Source: Phaeosaccion multiseriatum (lineage: Eukaryota > Ochrophyta, other classes). Taken from it: DNA of 64,000 bases. The DNA lies in assembly GCA_965112735.1 (NCBI GenBank), contig CBCOSG010000003.1, forward strand, positions 1-64,000. Direction: 5' to 3'. A program made the position numbers and the translations under genes. This document shows positions 9,332 to 17,491 of the stretch, one piece after another. The stretch's first letter is position 1, and each line of letters begins with the position of its first letter. Below the pieces are notes generated by a model, which was not told the DNA's origin, did no database searches, and saw only the letters and a list, made by a program, of their open reading frames with translations.

Positions 9332-9646
9332 ATGAAATATGCTATCATTGAAGCTAGTGGGAAACAATTTTGGGCCGAATCTGGTAGGTTTATTGAATTA
9401 AACCACATACAACAAGAATCTGGAACCCAACTTTTATTTAACCGAATTTTATTTGCCCGAAATCACGACTCTGTATTTATTGGACAGCCTTATCTAGAGA
9501 AAATAAAAATAGAAGCAGTGGTAGATAGCAATATTTTAGGTCCAAAAATTATGGTTTATAAAATGAAACCTAAAAAAAAATACATAAAAAAAATTGGTTA
9601 TCTTAAAAAATTAACACTAATATTTATTGAAAAAATTATATATTAA
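9332..9646 (+). CDS. rpl21: 50S ribosomal protein L21, altered C-terminus copy
   Basis: This 104-residue L21 belongs to the large ribosomal subunit. The N-terminal [10 protein letters not shown] is typical. It differs from the mirror copy (12708-13022) at five bases: 9585, 9603, 9605, 9618 and 9633. All are G to T or C to A, and all change the amino acid (Arg to Ile, Arg to Leu, Gln to Lys, Arg to Leu, Thr to Lys). The mirror copy keeps the basic residues expected in the family, so this copy looks derived or mis-called. Confidence 0.92.
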   Translation: MKYAIIEASGKQFWAESGRFIELNHIQQESGTQLLFNRILFARNHDSVFIGQPYLEKIKIEAVVDSNILGPKIMVYKMKPKKKYIKKIGYLKKLTLIFIEKIIY

Positions 9647-9657
9647 AAAAAAACAAT

Positions 9658-9903
9658 ATGGCACATAAAAAAGGAGCCGGTAGTACAAAAAACGGCCGTG
9701 ATTCAAAATCTAAACGTTTAGGGGTAAAATGTTACCAAAACCATAAAGTAAAAATTGGGAATATTTTAGTAAGACAAAGAGGTTTAACTATTAAACCTGG
9801 CCAAAATATTGGTGTTGGCAAAGATTTTACATTATATGCTTTAAAAGCAGGTGTAACGATGTACCGAAAAACAAAAACAAAAACTTTAATCTATATTTTA
9901 TAA
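9658..9903 (+). CDS. rpl27: 50S ribosomal protein L27
   Basis: The first 16 residues ([16 protein letters not shown]) are the conserved L27 start, which reaches the peptidyl-transferase centre. Arg-Gln-Arg-Gly and Gly-Lys-Asp-Phe-Thr-Leu-Tyr-Ala-Leu follow. The protein is 81 residues, near normal length, with a diverged C-terminus. This is the only complete rpl27 in the window, because the other arm keeps just its first 11 bases. It follows rpl21 by 11 bases, the usual order. Sequence quality declines from here towards the palindrome centre. Confidence 0.88.
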   Translation: MAHKKGAGSTKNGRDSKSKRLGVKCYQNHKVKIGNILVRQRGLTIKPGQNIGVGKDFTLYALKAGVTMYRKTKTKTLIYIL

Positions 9904-9909
9904 ATTTAA

Positions 9910-11184
9910 ACTGCTTTATGATAGTGCATTAATACTGAAAATATTGAACCATAAAAAAGTTGTAGACTTTGATCAACATCTATGACTCTAAAACTATAAT
10001 CTTATCAATACCAGAAAGTGCTATCAATTAATAATCTTATTTTGGATGGGACCATAGATACAACACTCTATGATTCAGTACGTTGCTAGTTACCTATGGA
10101 CTAAAATTAATAAGTTGGAGCAATAAGACTTCAATTGCAGAATCATTAAAATTTGCTCGTAGATACTTATTTAGATAATGAAGATGTTACACCTGAAGAA
10201 ACTTTATTCGTAGAACAAGTGAAATAAGTGTATCCGGACATAGTATATTTTGGAAATTAAATCTTATTGTAAAAGATATTTTAAAGTTAACTCTTCAGTT
10301 TTGTATCTATTGTCAACATTGGGTCTCACAGTTTTTACTATTATTATGGGGATTCTTAGTGTAGCTTTAATGGTGCAAATATAGTATCATATAAGTATTA
10401 TTATGGAGATTAGGGTCTATTATTATCGGAAAGCTTTTTATTATAATTATTATACAAAAATATATAGGTAAACTGAAATTTATCATACTCAAAGTATTAC
10501 TAGACTAGACTTATTCAGCACCTATTCAACAACATTTATTTCCCTTCATAGAAGGACTGTGATGCTTTTCATTATAGTGATGACACCCCAATTAGGTTAT
10601 CTTCAATTCTAATGTTTCCACCTTATTAGCAGGAAAACTTGTTTAGAAAATGGATACCAAATGACTAGGTGGTTAATAAACTGGTAGTTTTTACCTGGTT
10701 TAACTAATTTATGGTGCATTTATAAGGGGGGTTCCCAGAATCTAGACTCAATCCGATATCATTTTATGTACGGATTATACAATTAGTAATTTCTTTCGAA
10801 TCTTGTTTTACCAATAATTTTGGTTAAGTTGGTTACCGCTATTATGAGAATACTTGGTGATATTAATAAACTTATAAGTTTTAGTGTAGTAAGGTATGAC
10901 GCGATTTATTATGGTATATTGAGCCTGGAGTTTTTATGCTTTAACAGGAAATATGTATGCCAATATCTTCTTTAAGGGATTAATATTGAAATACATCTAA
11001 TGGATCGTGATTTGATCAAATGGGAAGACGATTTTAAATGGTGGGATAGAAGGTAGTAAATATTTATTATTTAATACGATTTCAAATAAATTAAAATTTT
11101 ATTAGAAAGTTTATCTGAGTTAAGAATAACTATTTTCTGATTTTTCTCATTTAGAAAGTTCAAATTTGATTTTTGCTCTATTAG
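9910..11184 (+). pseudogene. ccs1: Heavily degraded inverted copy of ccs1
   Basis: No frame survives, but blocks line up in order with the reverse complement of 11191-12475. Examples are AATACCAGAAAGTGCTATC near 10010, AAAATTTGCTCGTAGATACTT near 10150, TATTATCGG near 10423, and TTTTGGTTAAGTTGGTTACC near 10815. Between them, substitutions and small indels are dense. The copy reads N- to C-terminus towards the centre and lacks the first codons of ccs1, which are replaced by rpl27. It is either an old decayed duplicate or unpolished sequence. Confidence 0.7.
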
Positions 11185-11222
11185 TTTTCCCTAATAGAGC
11201 AACAATCAAATTTGAACTTTCT
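11153..11222. repeat. Central hairpin of the giant palindrome
   Basis: A 32-base arm (11153-11184) is followed by the 6-base spacer TTTTCC and its reverse complement (11191-11222) with one mismatch. The hairpin midpoint is 11187.5, whereas the outer arms predict 11177. The two degenerate halves therefore differ by about 21 bases of net indels. The fold-back point is characteristic of a tail-to-tail inverted duplication. It could be biological or a library/assembly fold-back. Confidence 0.9.
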
Positions 11223-12475
11223 AAAAGCCATAATTCAGAAAATAGTTAATCTTAACTTAGATAAACCTTGCTAATAAAATTTCAATTTAAATAAAAATCG
11301 TAGTATATAATAAATAGTTACTTCCTTGGGTCCCACCACTTAAATTTGTCAGCCCAGTTGATAAAATCAATATCCAAGTTGTAATGAATCTAATATTATC
11401 CCTGAAAAAGATATTGTCATTGATATGTTCCTATTAGAGCATGAAAATTTCCAGTCTCAATATACCATAATGAATCTCGTCAGAATTTACTACACTAAAA
11501 CTTATAAGTTCCTTTTTGTCACCAAGTATTCTTTGGTGGGTGGTAACCAACTTAACCAAAATTTTTGATCCTGTAAGTTTCGACCGAACTGGCTAATTGT
11601 AGAATCCCCTTATTTTTAATGAGTTTTGATTCTAATGCCGGTCACCCCCCAATTTCTGTTCTGATAAATGCAGTTAAACCATTAGAATAGGTAAATGGTT
11701 TAGCATAAACAGATAGTGTTTGAAATCCATTTTCTTTACCTTTTCCTGCTAATAAAGAAATATTAGAATAAAATTGCCGGATTTTTTTTTCTTTACTATA
11801 AGATACCCAAAAGTCATTTATACGAAATGCTTGTTGTTGAATATATGCTGAATTACCTAGTTTAGTAATATTTTGAGTATGAAAAATTTCAGTTTTTGGT
11901 ATAAATTCCTGTGCATTAAATCCATTAATACTACCGATAATACTACCCCCTAAAATACAAATAATACTTAGATGAACTATAATCGGACCAATACGCCCAA
12001 TCAGTCCCTTATAAGCATACACTGTTAGAGATTGTTGAAATATAGAATACTGAAAATCATTAAATTTTTTAATTATTAAATTCAAATTTTTAGAATACAC
12101 TTATTTCACTTGAATAATAATAAAGTTTCTTAAGGTGTAACAGCTTTTTTATAAAAATAAGTATCTACGAGCAAATTTTAAAGATTCTGTAATTGAAGTA
12201 AAAAAGCTACAACTTTTAAACATAGTCCAAATATAACTAACAACGTAAAAAATCAAGAGTGTTGTATATAGGTTTAATCCAAAATAAGATTACCAATTAG
12301 ATAGCACTTTCTGGTATTAAAAAATATATTTTTAGAGCTCATATTTCTTGATAAAAGTCTACAACTTTTCTATGTTCAATAATTGATCCCATTATGCACT
12401 AAATAAAGCAATTAATAATAATAAAAAAATAGCTAATTGTAAGTTGGCAAAATTTTTCAGAAATTTTTTTAACAT
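11191..12475 (-). pseudogene. ccs1: Cytochrome c biogenesis protein Ccs1 (ResB-like), multiply frameshifted
   Basis: Ccs1 delivers heme and reduces apocytochrome with CcsA in the thylakoid. An ATG at 12473-12475 opens a typical N-terminus (Met-Leu-Lys-Lys-Phe, then an Ala-Ile-Phe-Leu-Leu-Leu helix) that stops after 27 codons at 12392. The next part, including Gly-Ser-Ile-Ile-Glu, continues in another frame. An intact 152-codon block at 11642-12100 carries Gly-Arg-Ile-Gly-Pro-Ile-Ile-Val-His-Leu-Ser and Asn-Ala-Gln-Glu-Phe-Ile-Pro-Lys-Thr-Glu. Beyond it only fragments such as Phe-Trp-Leu-Ser-Trp-Leu-Pro survive. The span matches a full-length gene. Loss of ccs1 would be surprising, because petA needs heme attachment. 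Confidence 0.8.
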
Positions 12476-12539
12476 AATATTAACGCTAAGTAAAGTTATA
12501 TAATTTATAAAATTAAACATTTTAAAAGAGGTTAATTTT

Positions 12540-12699
12540 TTAACCTTTATTTCTTTGACTTATAGTTAATTTTTTTCTATTTTTTTGCCGACGTTTCTTA
12601 ATTATATTTTTGCCGGTTTTTGTTCCCATTTTTGCACGGAAACCTGAAACTTTTATTGCTTTCAATTTTGTTCCACCTAAAGTCCTTATGTGCCATATT
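12540..12699 (-). pseudogene. rpl34: 50S ribosomal protein L34, 5' end replaced at the repeat junction
   Basis: The frame reads Arg-Thr-Leu-Gly-Gly-Thr-Lys-Leu-Lys-Ala-Ile-Lys, then Ser-Gly-Phe-Arg-Ala-Lys-Met, and ends in a strongly basic tail. This is L34 from about its fourth residue on. Upstream of 12686 the sequence switches to the end of rpl21 and the rpl27 start codon, which is out of frame with L34. In frame, only ATA (12697-12699) precedes, right after the rpl21 stop. The start codon has therefore been lost or overwritten by repeat expansion, or the join is a misassembly. The body of the gene is otherwise clean. Confidence 0.82.
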
Positions 12700-12707
12700 G
12701 TTTTTTT

Positions 12708-13022
12708 TTAATATATAATTGTTTCAATAAATATTCGTGTTAATTTTTGACGATAACCAATTTTTTTTCTGTATTTTTTTTTCGGTTTCATTTTATAAAC
12801 CATAATTTTTGGACCTAAAATATTGCTATCTACCACTGCTTCTATTTTTATTTTCTCTAGATAAGGCTGTCCAATAAATACAGAGTCGTGATTTCGGGCA
12901 AATAAAATTCGGTTAAATAAAAGTTGGGTTCCAGATTCTTGTTGTATGTGGTTTAATTCAATAAACCTACCAGATTCGGCCCAAAATTGTTTCCCACTAG
13001 CTTCAATGATAGCATATTTCAT
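12708..13022 (-). CDS. rpl21: 50S ribosomal protein L21, repeat copy 2
   Basis: This mirror copy of 9332-9646 encodes 104 residues. Its C-terminus has the conserved Lys-Lys-Tyr-Arg-Lys-Lys-Ile-Gly-Tyr-Arg-Gln-Lys-Leu-Thr-Arg pattern, which makes it the more credible functional version. Its stop is followed by the first 11 bases of rpl27, then by rpl34 sequence. Confidence 0.94.
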   Translation of the reverse strand: MKYAIIEASGKQFWAESGRFIELNHIQQESGTQLLFNRILFARNHDSVFIGQPYLEKIKIEAVVDSNILGPKIMVYKMKPKKKYRKKIGYRQKLTRIFIETIIY

Positions 13023-13289
13023 AAGAAAAACTCTGTTGATAAATCTAAAATTCCCCTATATATAATAATACTAAAAGCCTTATATTGTCCATAGTTTAAA
13101 TTATAAAGTGAGTTTATTTGTCTAATCACAAAGTCTTTTCATTTTCTCTTACCTTTCCTTTTTATTTAAAACATATTGATAAGTTTGTTGTTTAGATCCA
13201 GCTCAATTTAAACTTATTAAGTAGAACTTCCCAAAAGCTATTAAATTTGACTGATTATACAGAATGTATTTAATTCGATACAGTTTTTT

Positions 13290-13418
13290 TTATTCTTTAT
13301 AAATTATTCGTCCCAGTCCTCCGTTTGCAGTGATCAGGTAATAATTATATTTTATATTTTCTCGAATTTTTAACCCTTGTTGCAATATTGTAATTAGTTT
13401 TTTATTTTCGTAAGACAT
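13290..13418 (-). CDS. Unassigned 42-residue ORF, repeat copy 2
   Basis: This is the mirror of 8936-9064, with the same polar Lys/Tyr-rich peptide. Nothing in the neighbourhood clarifies its role. It lies between rpl21 and the divergent ccsA. Confidence 0.3.
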   Translation of the reverse strand: MSYENKKLITILQQGLKIRENIKYNYYLITANGGLGRIIYKE

Positions 13419-13497
13419 ATTATTTTTTTCTACTAATTACTATAGTGTACATTATATGATATAATATAGAATATAGTAATTAATAAAATTTGTACAT

Positions 13498-14421
13498 ATG
13501 TTATTCGATAATTACCAAAATTTATTTATAAATATAAGCTTCGTTTGTTTATTCTCTGCAATGTTATCTTACTGGATTCATTTAGTTTTTTCTAATTTTC
13601 ATTCTCTATACCGATTAGGAAATATTACTTCAAAAATTGCTGCACTCATTTTATCAATTTTTTTGGGAAGTCGTTGGGTTCTTCATGGATATTTTCCCCT
13701 AAGTAATCTTTATGAATCATTAATATTTTTATCATGTATTTTATTGTTTTTACAAATAGTATTAGAGAAAAATGCTCAAAATAAAATAATTGGAGCAATT
13801 ATTCTTCCCGTTGTATTATTAATTAATACTTTTGCTAGTTTTACATTACCATTAGAGCTGCAAAAAGCTAGCCCTTTAGTCCCAGCACTCCAATCAAATT
13901 GGTTAATGATGCATGTTAGTTTAATGATGTTAAGTTACGGAACATTAATAACTGGTTCTTTGTTATCGATTTTATTTTTAATTTTACGGAATAAGAAATT
14001 AAATAGAAAATCTGTAAAATTAATTCCATTAAAAAAATCTAATTTACTTCAAGCTACGGAAGTGTATTTAACCTCTACTTTTACTGAGCATTCTTCTAAA
14101 AAGAAATTATTAACTAATTTAGATAGTTTAAGTTACCGTATTATCAGTTTTGGTTTTCCATGCCTAACTATAGGCATTATTGCAGGAGCGGTTTGGGCTA
14201 ACGAGGCTTGGGGTTCATATTGGAGTTGGGATCCAAAAGAAACTTGGGCTTTAATCACATGGTTAATTTTTGCTGCGTATTTACACGCTCGAATTATTAA
14301 AGGATGGACTGGAGAAGCCCCTGCAGCATTGGCTGCTTTAGGTTTTTTTGTAGTTTGGGTATGTTACCTAGGAGTAAATTTTTTAGGACAAGGATTACAT
14401 AGTTACGGTTGGGTTTTATAG
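13498..14421 (+). CDS. ccsA: Cytochrome c biogenesis protein CcsA, repeat copy 2
   Basis: This copy encodes the same 307-residue membrane protein as 7933-8856, including the Trp-rich heme-binding loop and the C-terminal Gly-Gln-Gly-Leu-His-Ser-Tyr-Gly-Trp. It is convergent with psaC. Confidence 0.95.
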   Translation: MLFDNYQNLFINISFVCLFSAMLSYWIHLVFSNFHSLYRLGNITSKIAALILSIFLGSRWVLHGYFPLSNLYESLIFLSCILLFLQIVLEKNAQNKIIGAIILPVVLLINTFASFTLPLELQKASPLVPALQSNWLMMHVSLMMLSYGTLITGSLLSILFLILRNKKLNRKSVKLIPLKKSNLLQATEVYLTSTFTEHSSKKKLLTNLDSLSYRIISFGFPCLTIGIIAGAVWANEAWGSYWSWDPKETWALITWLIFAAYLHARIIKGWTGEAPAALAALGFFVVWVCYLGVNFLGQGLHSYGWVL

Positions 14422-14512
14422 TTATAAATTAATTGATTGGAATTTAGCTATTATCATGATAGCTATCTATTATCCTATAAAGAAAGAATGTTCTTACTTT
14501 AATGAAAAAAAT

Positions 14513-14758
14513 TTAATAAGCTAAGCCCATACTACGAGTTGTTTCTCCACCTAAATAAACTCGAATACTTAAAAAATCAGTAGGGCAAGCTGATTCACAA
14601 CGCTTACAACCAACACAATCTTCTGTCCGTGGTGCAGAAGCCATTTGTGATGCTCGACAACCTTCCCATTCCACCATTTCTAAAACATCGGTTGGACAAG
14701 CTCGAACACATTGAGTGCATCCAATACAAGTATCGTATATTTTTACACCATGTGACAT
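14513..14758 (-). CDS. psaC: Photosystem I iron-sulfur subunit PsaC, repeat copy 2
   Basis: This copy encodes the same protein as 7596-7841, with both four-cysteine cluster motifs intact. It lies downstream of thiG on the same strand with a 76-base gap carrying a GGAG ribosome-binding site. Confidence 0.98.
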   Translation of the reverse strand: MSHGVKIYDTCIGCTQCVRACPTDVLEMVEWEGCRASQMASAPRTEDCVGCKRCESACPTDFLSIRVYLGGETTRSMGLAY

Positions 14759-14834
14759 TTCTTATCTCCAGAATTTATTTGAATATAAAAGTAAAATCTT
14801 ATAACTTAATATCCTAGAAGTACTATATTCTTTT

Positions 14835-15641
14835 TTAATTTAAAAAGCTACTTCCATAAATAGGAGAACTTGCTTGTGCAAAAGGTTCAGATTTAATACA
14901 ACCAGCTAAATAACCCTGGTACCCAGCCTTTACTGCATTTTTCATCGCTTTTGCCATTAGAGTTGGGTTATTAGATTTGGCTATTGAAGTATTTACTAGT
15001 ACCCCATCAGCACCAATCTCCATAGCTAGCGCAGCTTCACTAGGGCTTCCTATTCCAGCATCAATTATAACAGGTATACTGGCATTTTCGATAATAATTT
15101 TAATATTTGTTAAATTTTTAATTCCTTGTCCCGAACCAATGGGTGAGCCTAAAGGCATAATAGTAGAGCAACCAATATCCTCCAAGTGTTGAGCCAACAT
15201 AGGGTCAGCATTAATATACGGTAAAACTGTAAATCCTTTCTTGATTAAAAATTTTGCTGCCTTAATAGTCCCAATTGGATCAGGTAATAAATATTTAGAA
15301 TCAGAAATAACTTCAAGTTTCACAAAATTATTATCCACTTGACCAATTTTTTTAGCAATCTCTCTCCCTAAAAATCCTAATCTAATAGCTTCTTCAGCAG
15401 TTTTTGCCCCTGCAGTATTTGGAAGTAGCCATAATTTATCCCAATTTAAAGAGTTAATTAAATTTGAGTTTTTTTCTATACCTTGTAAATCAAGTCGACG
15501 AACTGCAACTGTAATAATCTCACATTTACTTTGTAAAATACTCTCTTTTGTTTCTTTTAAATCTTTATATTTTCCAGTCCCTAACATTAAACGTGAATCA
15601 AAAGCTTTGTTCCCAATTATTAATTTATTTGTTAAAACCAT
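14835..15641 (-). CDS. thiG: Thiazole synthase ThiG, repeat copy 2
   Basis: This is the same 268-residue protein as 6713-7519, with the catalytic-lysine motif and phosphate-binding loops preserved. The order trnN-thiG-psaC is kept. Confidence 0.96.
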   Translation of the reverse strand: MVLTNKLIIGNKAFDSRLMLGTGKYKDLKETKESILQSKCEIITVAVRRLDLQGIEKNSNLINSLNWDKLWLLPNTAGAKTAEEAIRLGFLGREIAKKIGQVDNNFVKLEVISDSKYLLPDPIGTIKAAKFLIKKGFTVLPYINADPMLAQHLEDIGCSTIMPLGSPIGSGQGIKNLTNIKIIIENASIPVIIDAGIGSPSEAALAMEIGADGVLVNTSIAKSNNPTLMAKAMKNAVKAGYQGYLAGCIKSEPFAQASSPIYGSSFLN

Positions 15642-15708
15642 GAAAATTTATTTATTAATATTTATCTAAATTCTACAACATTAATAAATAAATTATAATT
15701 TCTATAAA

Positions 15709-15780
15709 CTCCCCAGGTAGGATTTGAACCTACGACCAATCGGTTAACAGCCGATTGCTCTACCACTGAGCTACTGAGGA
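15709..15780 (-). tRNA. trnN(GUU): tRNA-Asn (GUU), repeat copy 2
   Basis: This is the mirror of 6574-6645, with the same cloverleaf and GTT anticodon. Confidence 0.96.
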
Positions 15781-15913
15781 CTATTTTTTCTATTAATAAC
15801 TCTCTAACTATATAAAAAATCCTAATATATAAAATTAAAGTAAATAAATTTATTATATTTATTTGCTTTAATGATTTTTTAAAAATTGAATTTTTAAATA
15901 ATGTATTAATTTA

Positions 15914-16187
15914 CAAGACTTATTTACACAATAGTGCCGTTTAAATACACACGAGTAATGACGCCGAAAAAAGCAGACAGGATTAAACTTTGTGTAAATA
16001 GCAGAGTTCTAATTACCTGCCTAACATAATGCGAAAATGCTAACCTAGAATCTAACATAATAGATTTTTAGGTTGGGCATTGCATAGATCCCTTATGCTC
16101 ATACACCCATAGGAAATAGCCTTTAGCGATGAGATGCAGACAATTTTGCCTGGCAGGGGGATCCGCACCAGTACGCCTGAGAGTATC
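15914..16187 (-). other. Unassigned structured segment, repeat copy 2
   Basis: This is the mirror of 6167-6440, with the same nested complementarity (the TATTTACACAA/TTGTGTAAATA arms and the AATCTA/TAGATT hairpin). Reading it in this orientation did not reveal a tmRNA, RNase P RNA, SRP RNA or riboswitch pattern either. Confidence 0.3.
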
Positions 16188-16232
16188 TAGCAGAAATTTA
16201 TGAAAAATATTAATTAATATAATTTAAGTTAA

Positions 16233-16562
16233 TTAACATTTTTCATAAATTTCTGCGAGCATATGCATAGCGGACCCAAATGTAATTGGATTCGGATTTA
16301 CAACCGAGGCTGCAATAATAGCCTCCGCTCCAATACAATGCGCCGCTAACCGTACAGGTGGTGGTGAGCAACAATCAACAACAGTGACTGTAATATTTTT
16401 TGCTAATATTACAGGACTTGTTGAATTTGTCACATTTATTCCCGTCTGCGCAATCTTTACTGTTCTTCCAATGGGAAACAGATAAGGCAGGCCTTTTTTT
16501 ACTACATGCCTCTTTCTATTATATGCAACATTGTCATAATTTTTAACCTCCTGTAATGAGAA
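16233..16562 (-). other. Unassigned GC-richer open frame, repeat copy 2
   Basis: This is the mirror of 5792-6121. The 66-codon part from the GTG (16434 downwards) is the same, including the Asp-Cys-Cys-Ser-Pro-Pro-Pro segment. The hairpin after it lies at 16188-16255. Confidence 0.35.
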
Positions 16563-16647
16563 TTAAAAATTTTGCGAATGCGGAATCCCGTAATGGTGAG
16601 ATCCCAATTGCTATACCAATTCCTATGGCTATTAAATTTGCTGTCAT
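16543..16647 (-). CDS. Unassigned 34-residue hydrophobic ORF, repeat copy 2
   Basis: This is the mirror of 5707-5811, a Gly/Ile-rich short peptide whose end forms an AGGAGGT site. No family is recognised. Confidence 0.4.
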   Translation of the reverse strand: MTANLIAIGIGIAIGISPLRDSAFAKFLILITGG

Positions 16648-16973
16648 AAATATCGTTTATTTTTTTATTTATGTTGATTGTAATAATTAAAAATATGGAG
16701 ATTGTATCTATTTGCGTTTTTACTTATCAAACTTTAAAAGAAGGACTAGGTTAACCAAACTCGACTCAATTTCTAATACGTTTAATAATACCATTCTGCA
16801 TATTAGTATAAATAATATAAATCCGTACATATAAAATAAGTAAATTTACTAAATCTATGTCTTGCTTTTTTAAGTTTTATTGAGTTAGGCTCCAGAGTAT
16901 AATCATTTTTTGTTTAAGCTTAAAAATAAATAAATAAGAAAAAGATAAATTAAATGGGTAAATATGATTAAAA

Positions 16974-17342
16974 ATGCTTATAATAAGTAAGCATTATTTA
17001 AAATTTATGAAAATGGAAAGTCAATACTATTTTGTTTTAGGGAGTCAAAATTTTCTTTTAATTCATGAACCTTTTGAAGAAGTACTACGGGAACGGGTAG
17101 AATATTATCGCTCAATTGAAAAACGTTTAGATTTCTGGTTATTACCAAGTCCTCAATTTTTAGAACTTCCCGAACTGCAATCAATAAAAAAAGAATGTTT
17201 AACGAATAATATTGCTCTTGTTTCTACCAATAAAAATTTTGTTACTTGGTTAAAACTAAGATTTAATAATGTAATAATAGGTGAGTTTACTGGTCCTTCA
17301 TCGAAATTAAAAAGTCCATTAGCTTATAACTGTATTTATTAA
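16974..17342 (+). CDS. ycf54: Ycf54, repeat copy 2
   Basis: This is the same frame as 5012-5380. The family-like start would be at Met12 or Met14 (17007 or 17013). It lies 149 bases upstream of secA on the same strand, so the two may be cotranscribed. Confidence 0.82.
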   Translation: MLIISKHYLKFMKMESQYYFVLGSQNFLLIHEPFEEVLRERVEYYRSIEKRLDFWLLPSPQFLELPELQSIKKECLTNNIALVSTNKNFVTWLKLRFNNVIIGEFTGPSSKLKSPLAYNCIY

Positions 17343-17491
17343 TTTAAAAGAGTACTAAACCCCCTCTCACATTTATTATTATAATTTTCAAACTAACATC
17401 TATAGAAATGACTCACGATTCTGACTAATTTCCTTTACTTAATTACTAGAAAGTCTTTTTTTTCTTTTTATATTTATAAAAAATTACAAGT

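Noticed and set aside
15920-16210. Possible thiamine (TPP) riboswitch near thiG, from a GCCTGAGAG motif on the right-arm plus strand
   Set aside because: The second conserved half (an ACCTGAT-type block) is missing, the motif is on the wrong strand for thiG, and trnN lies in between.
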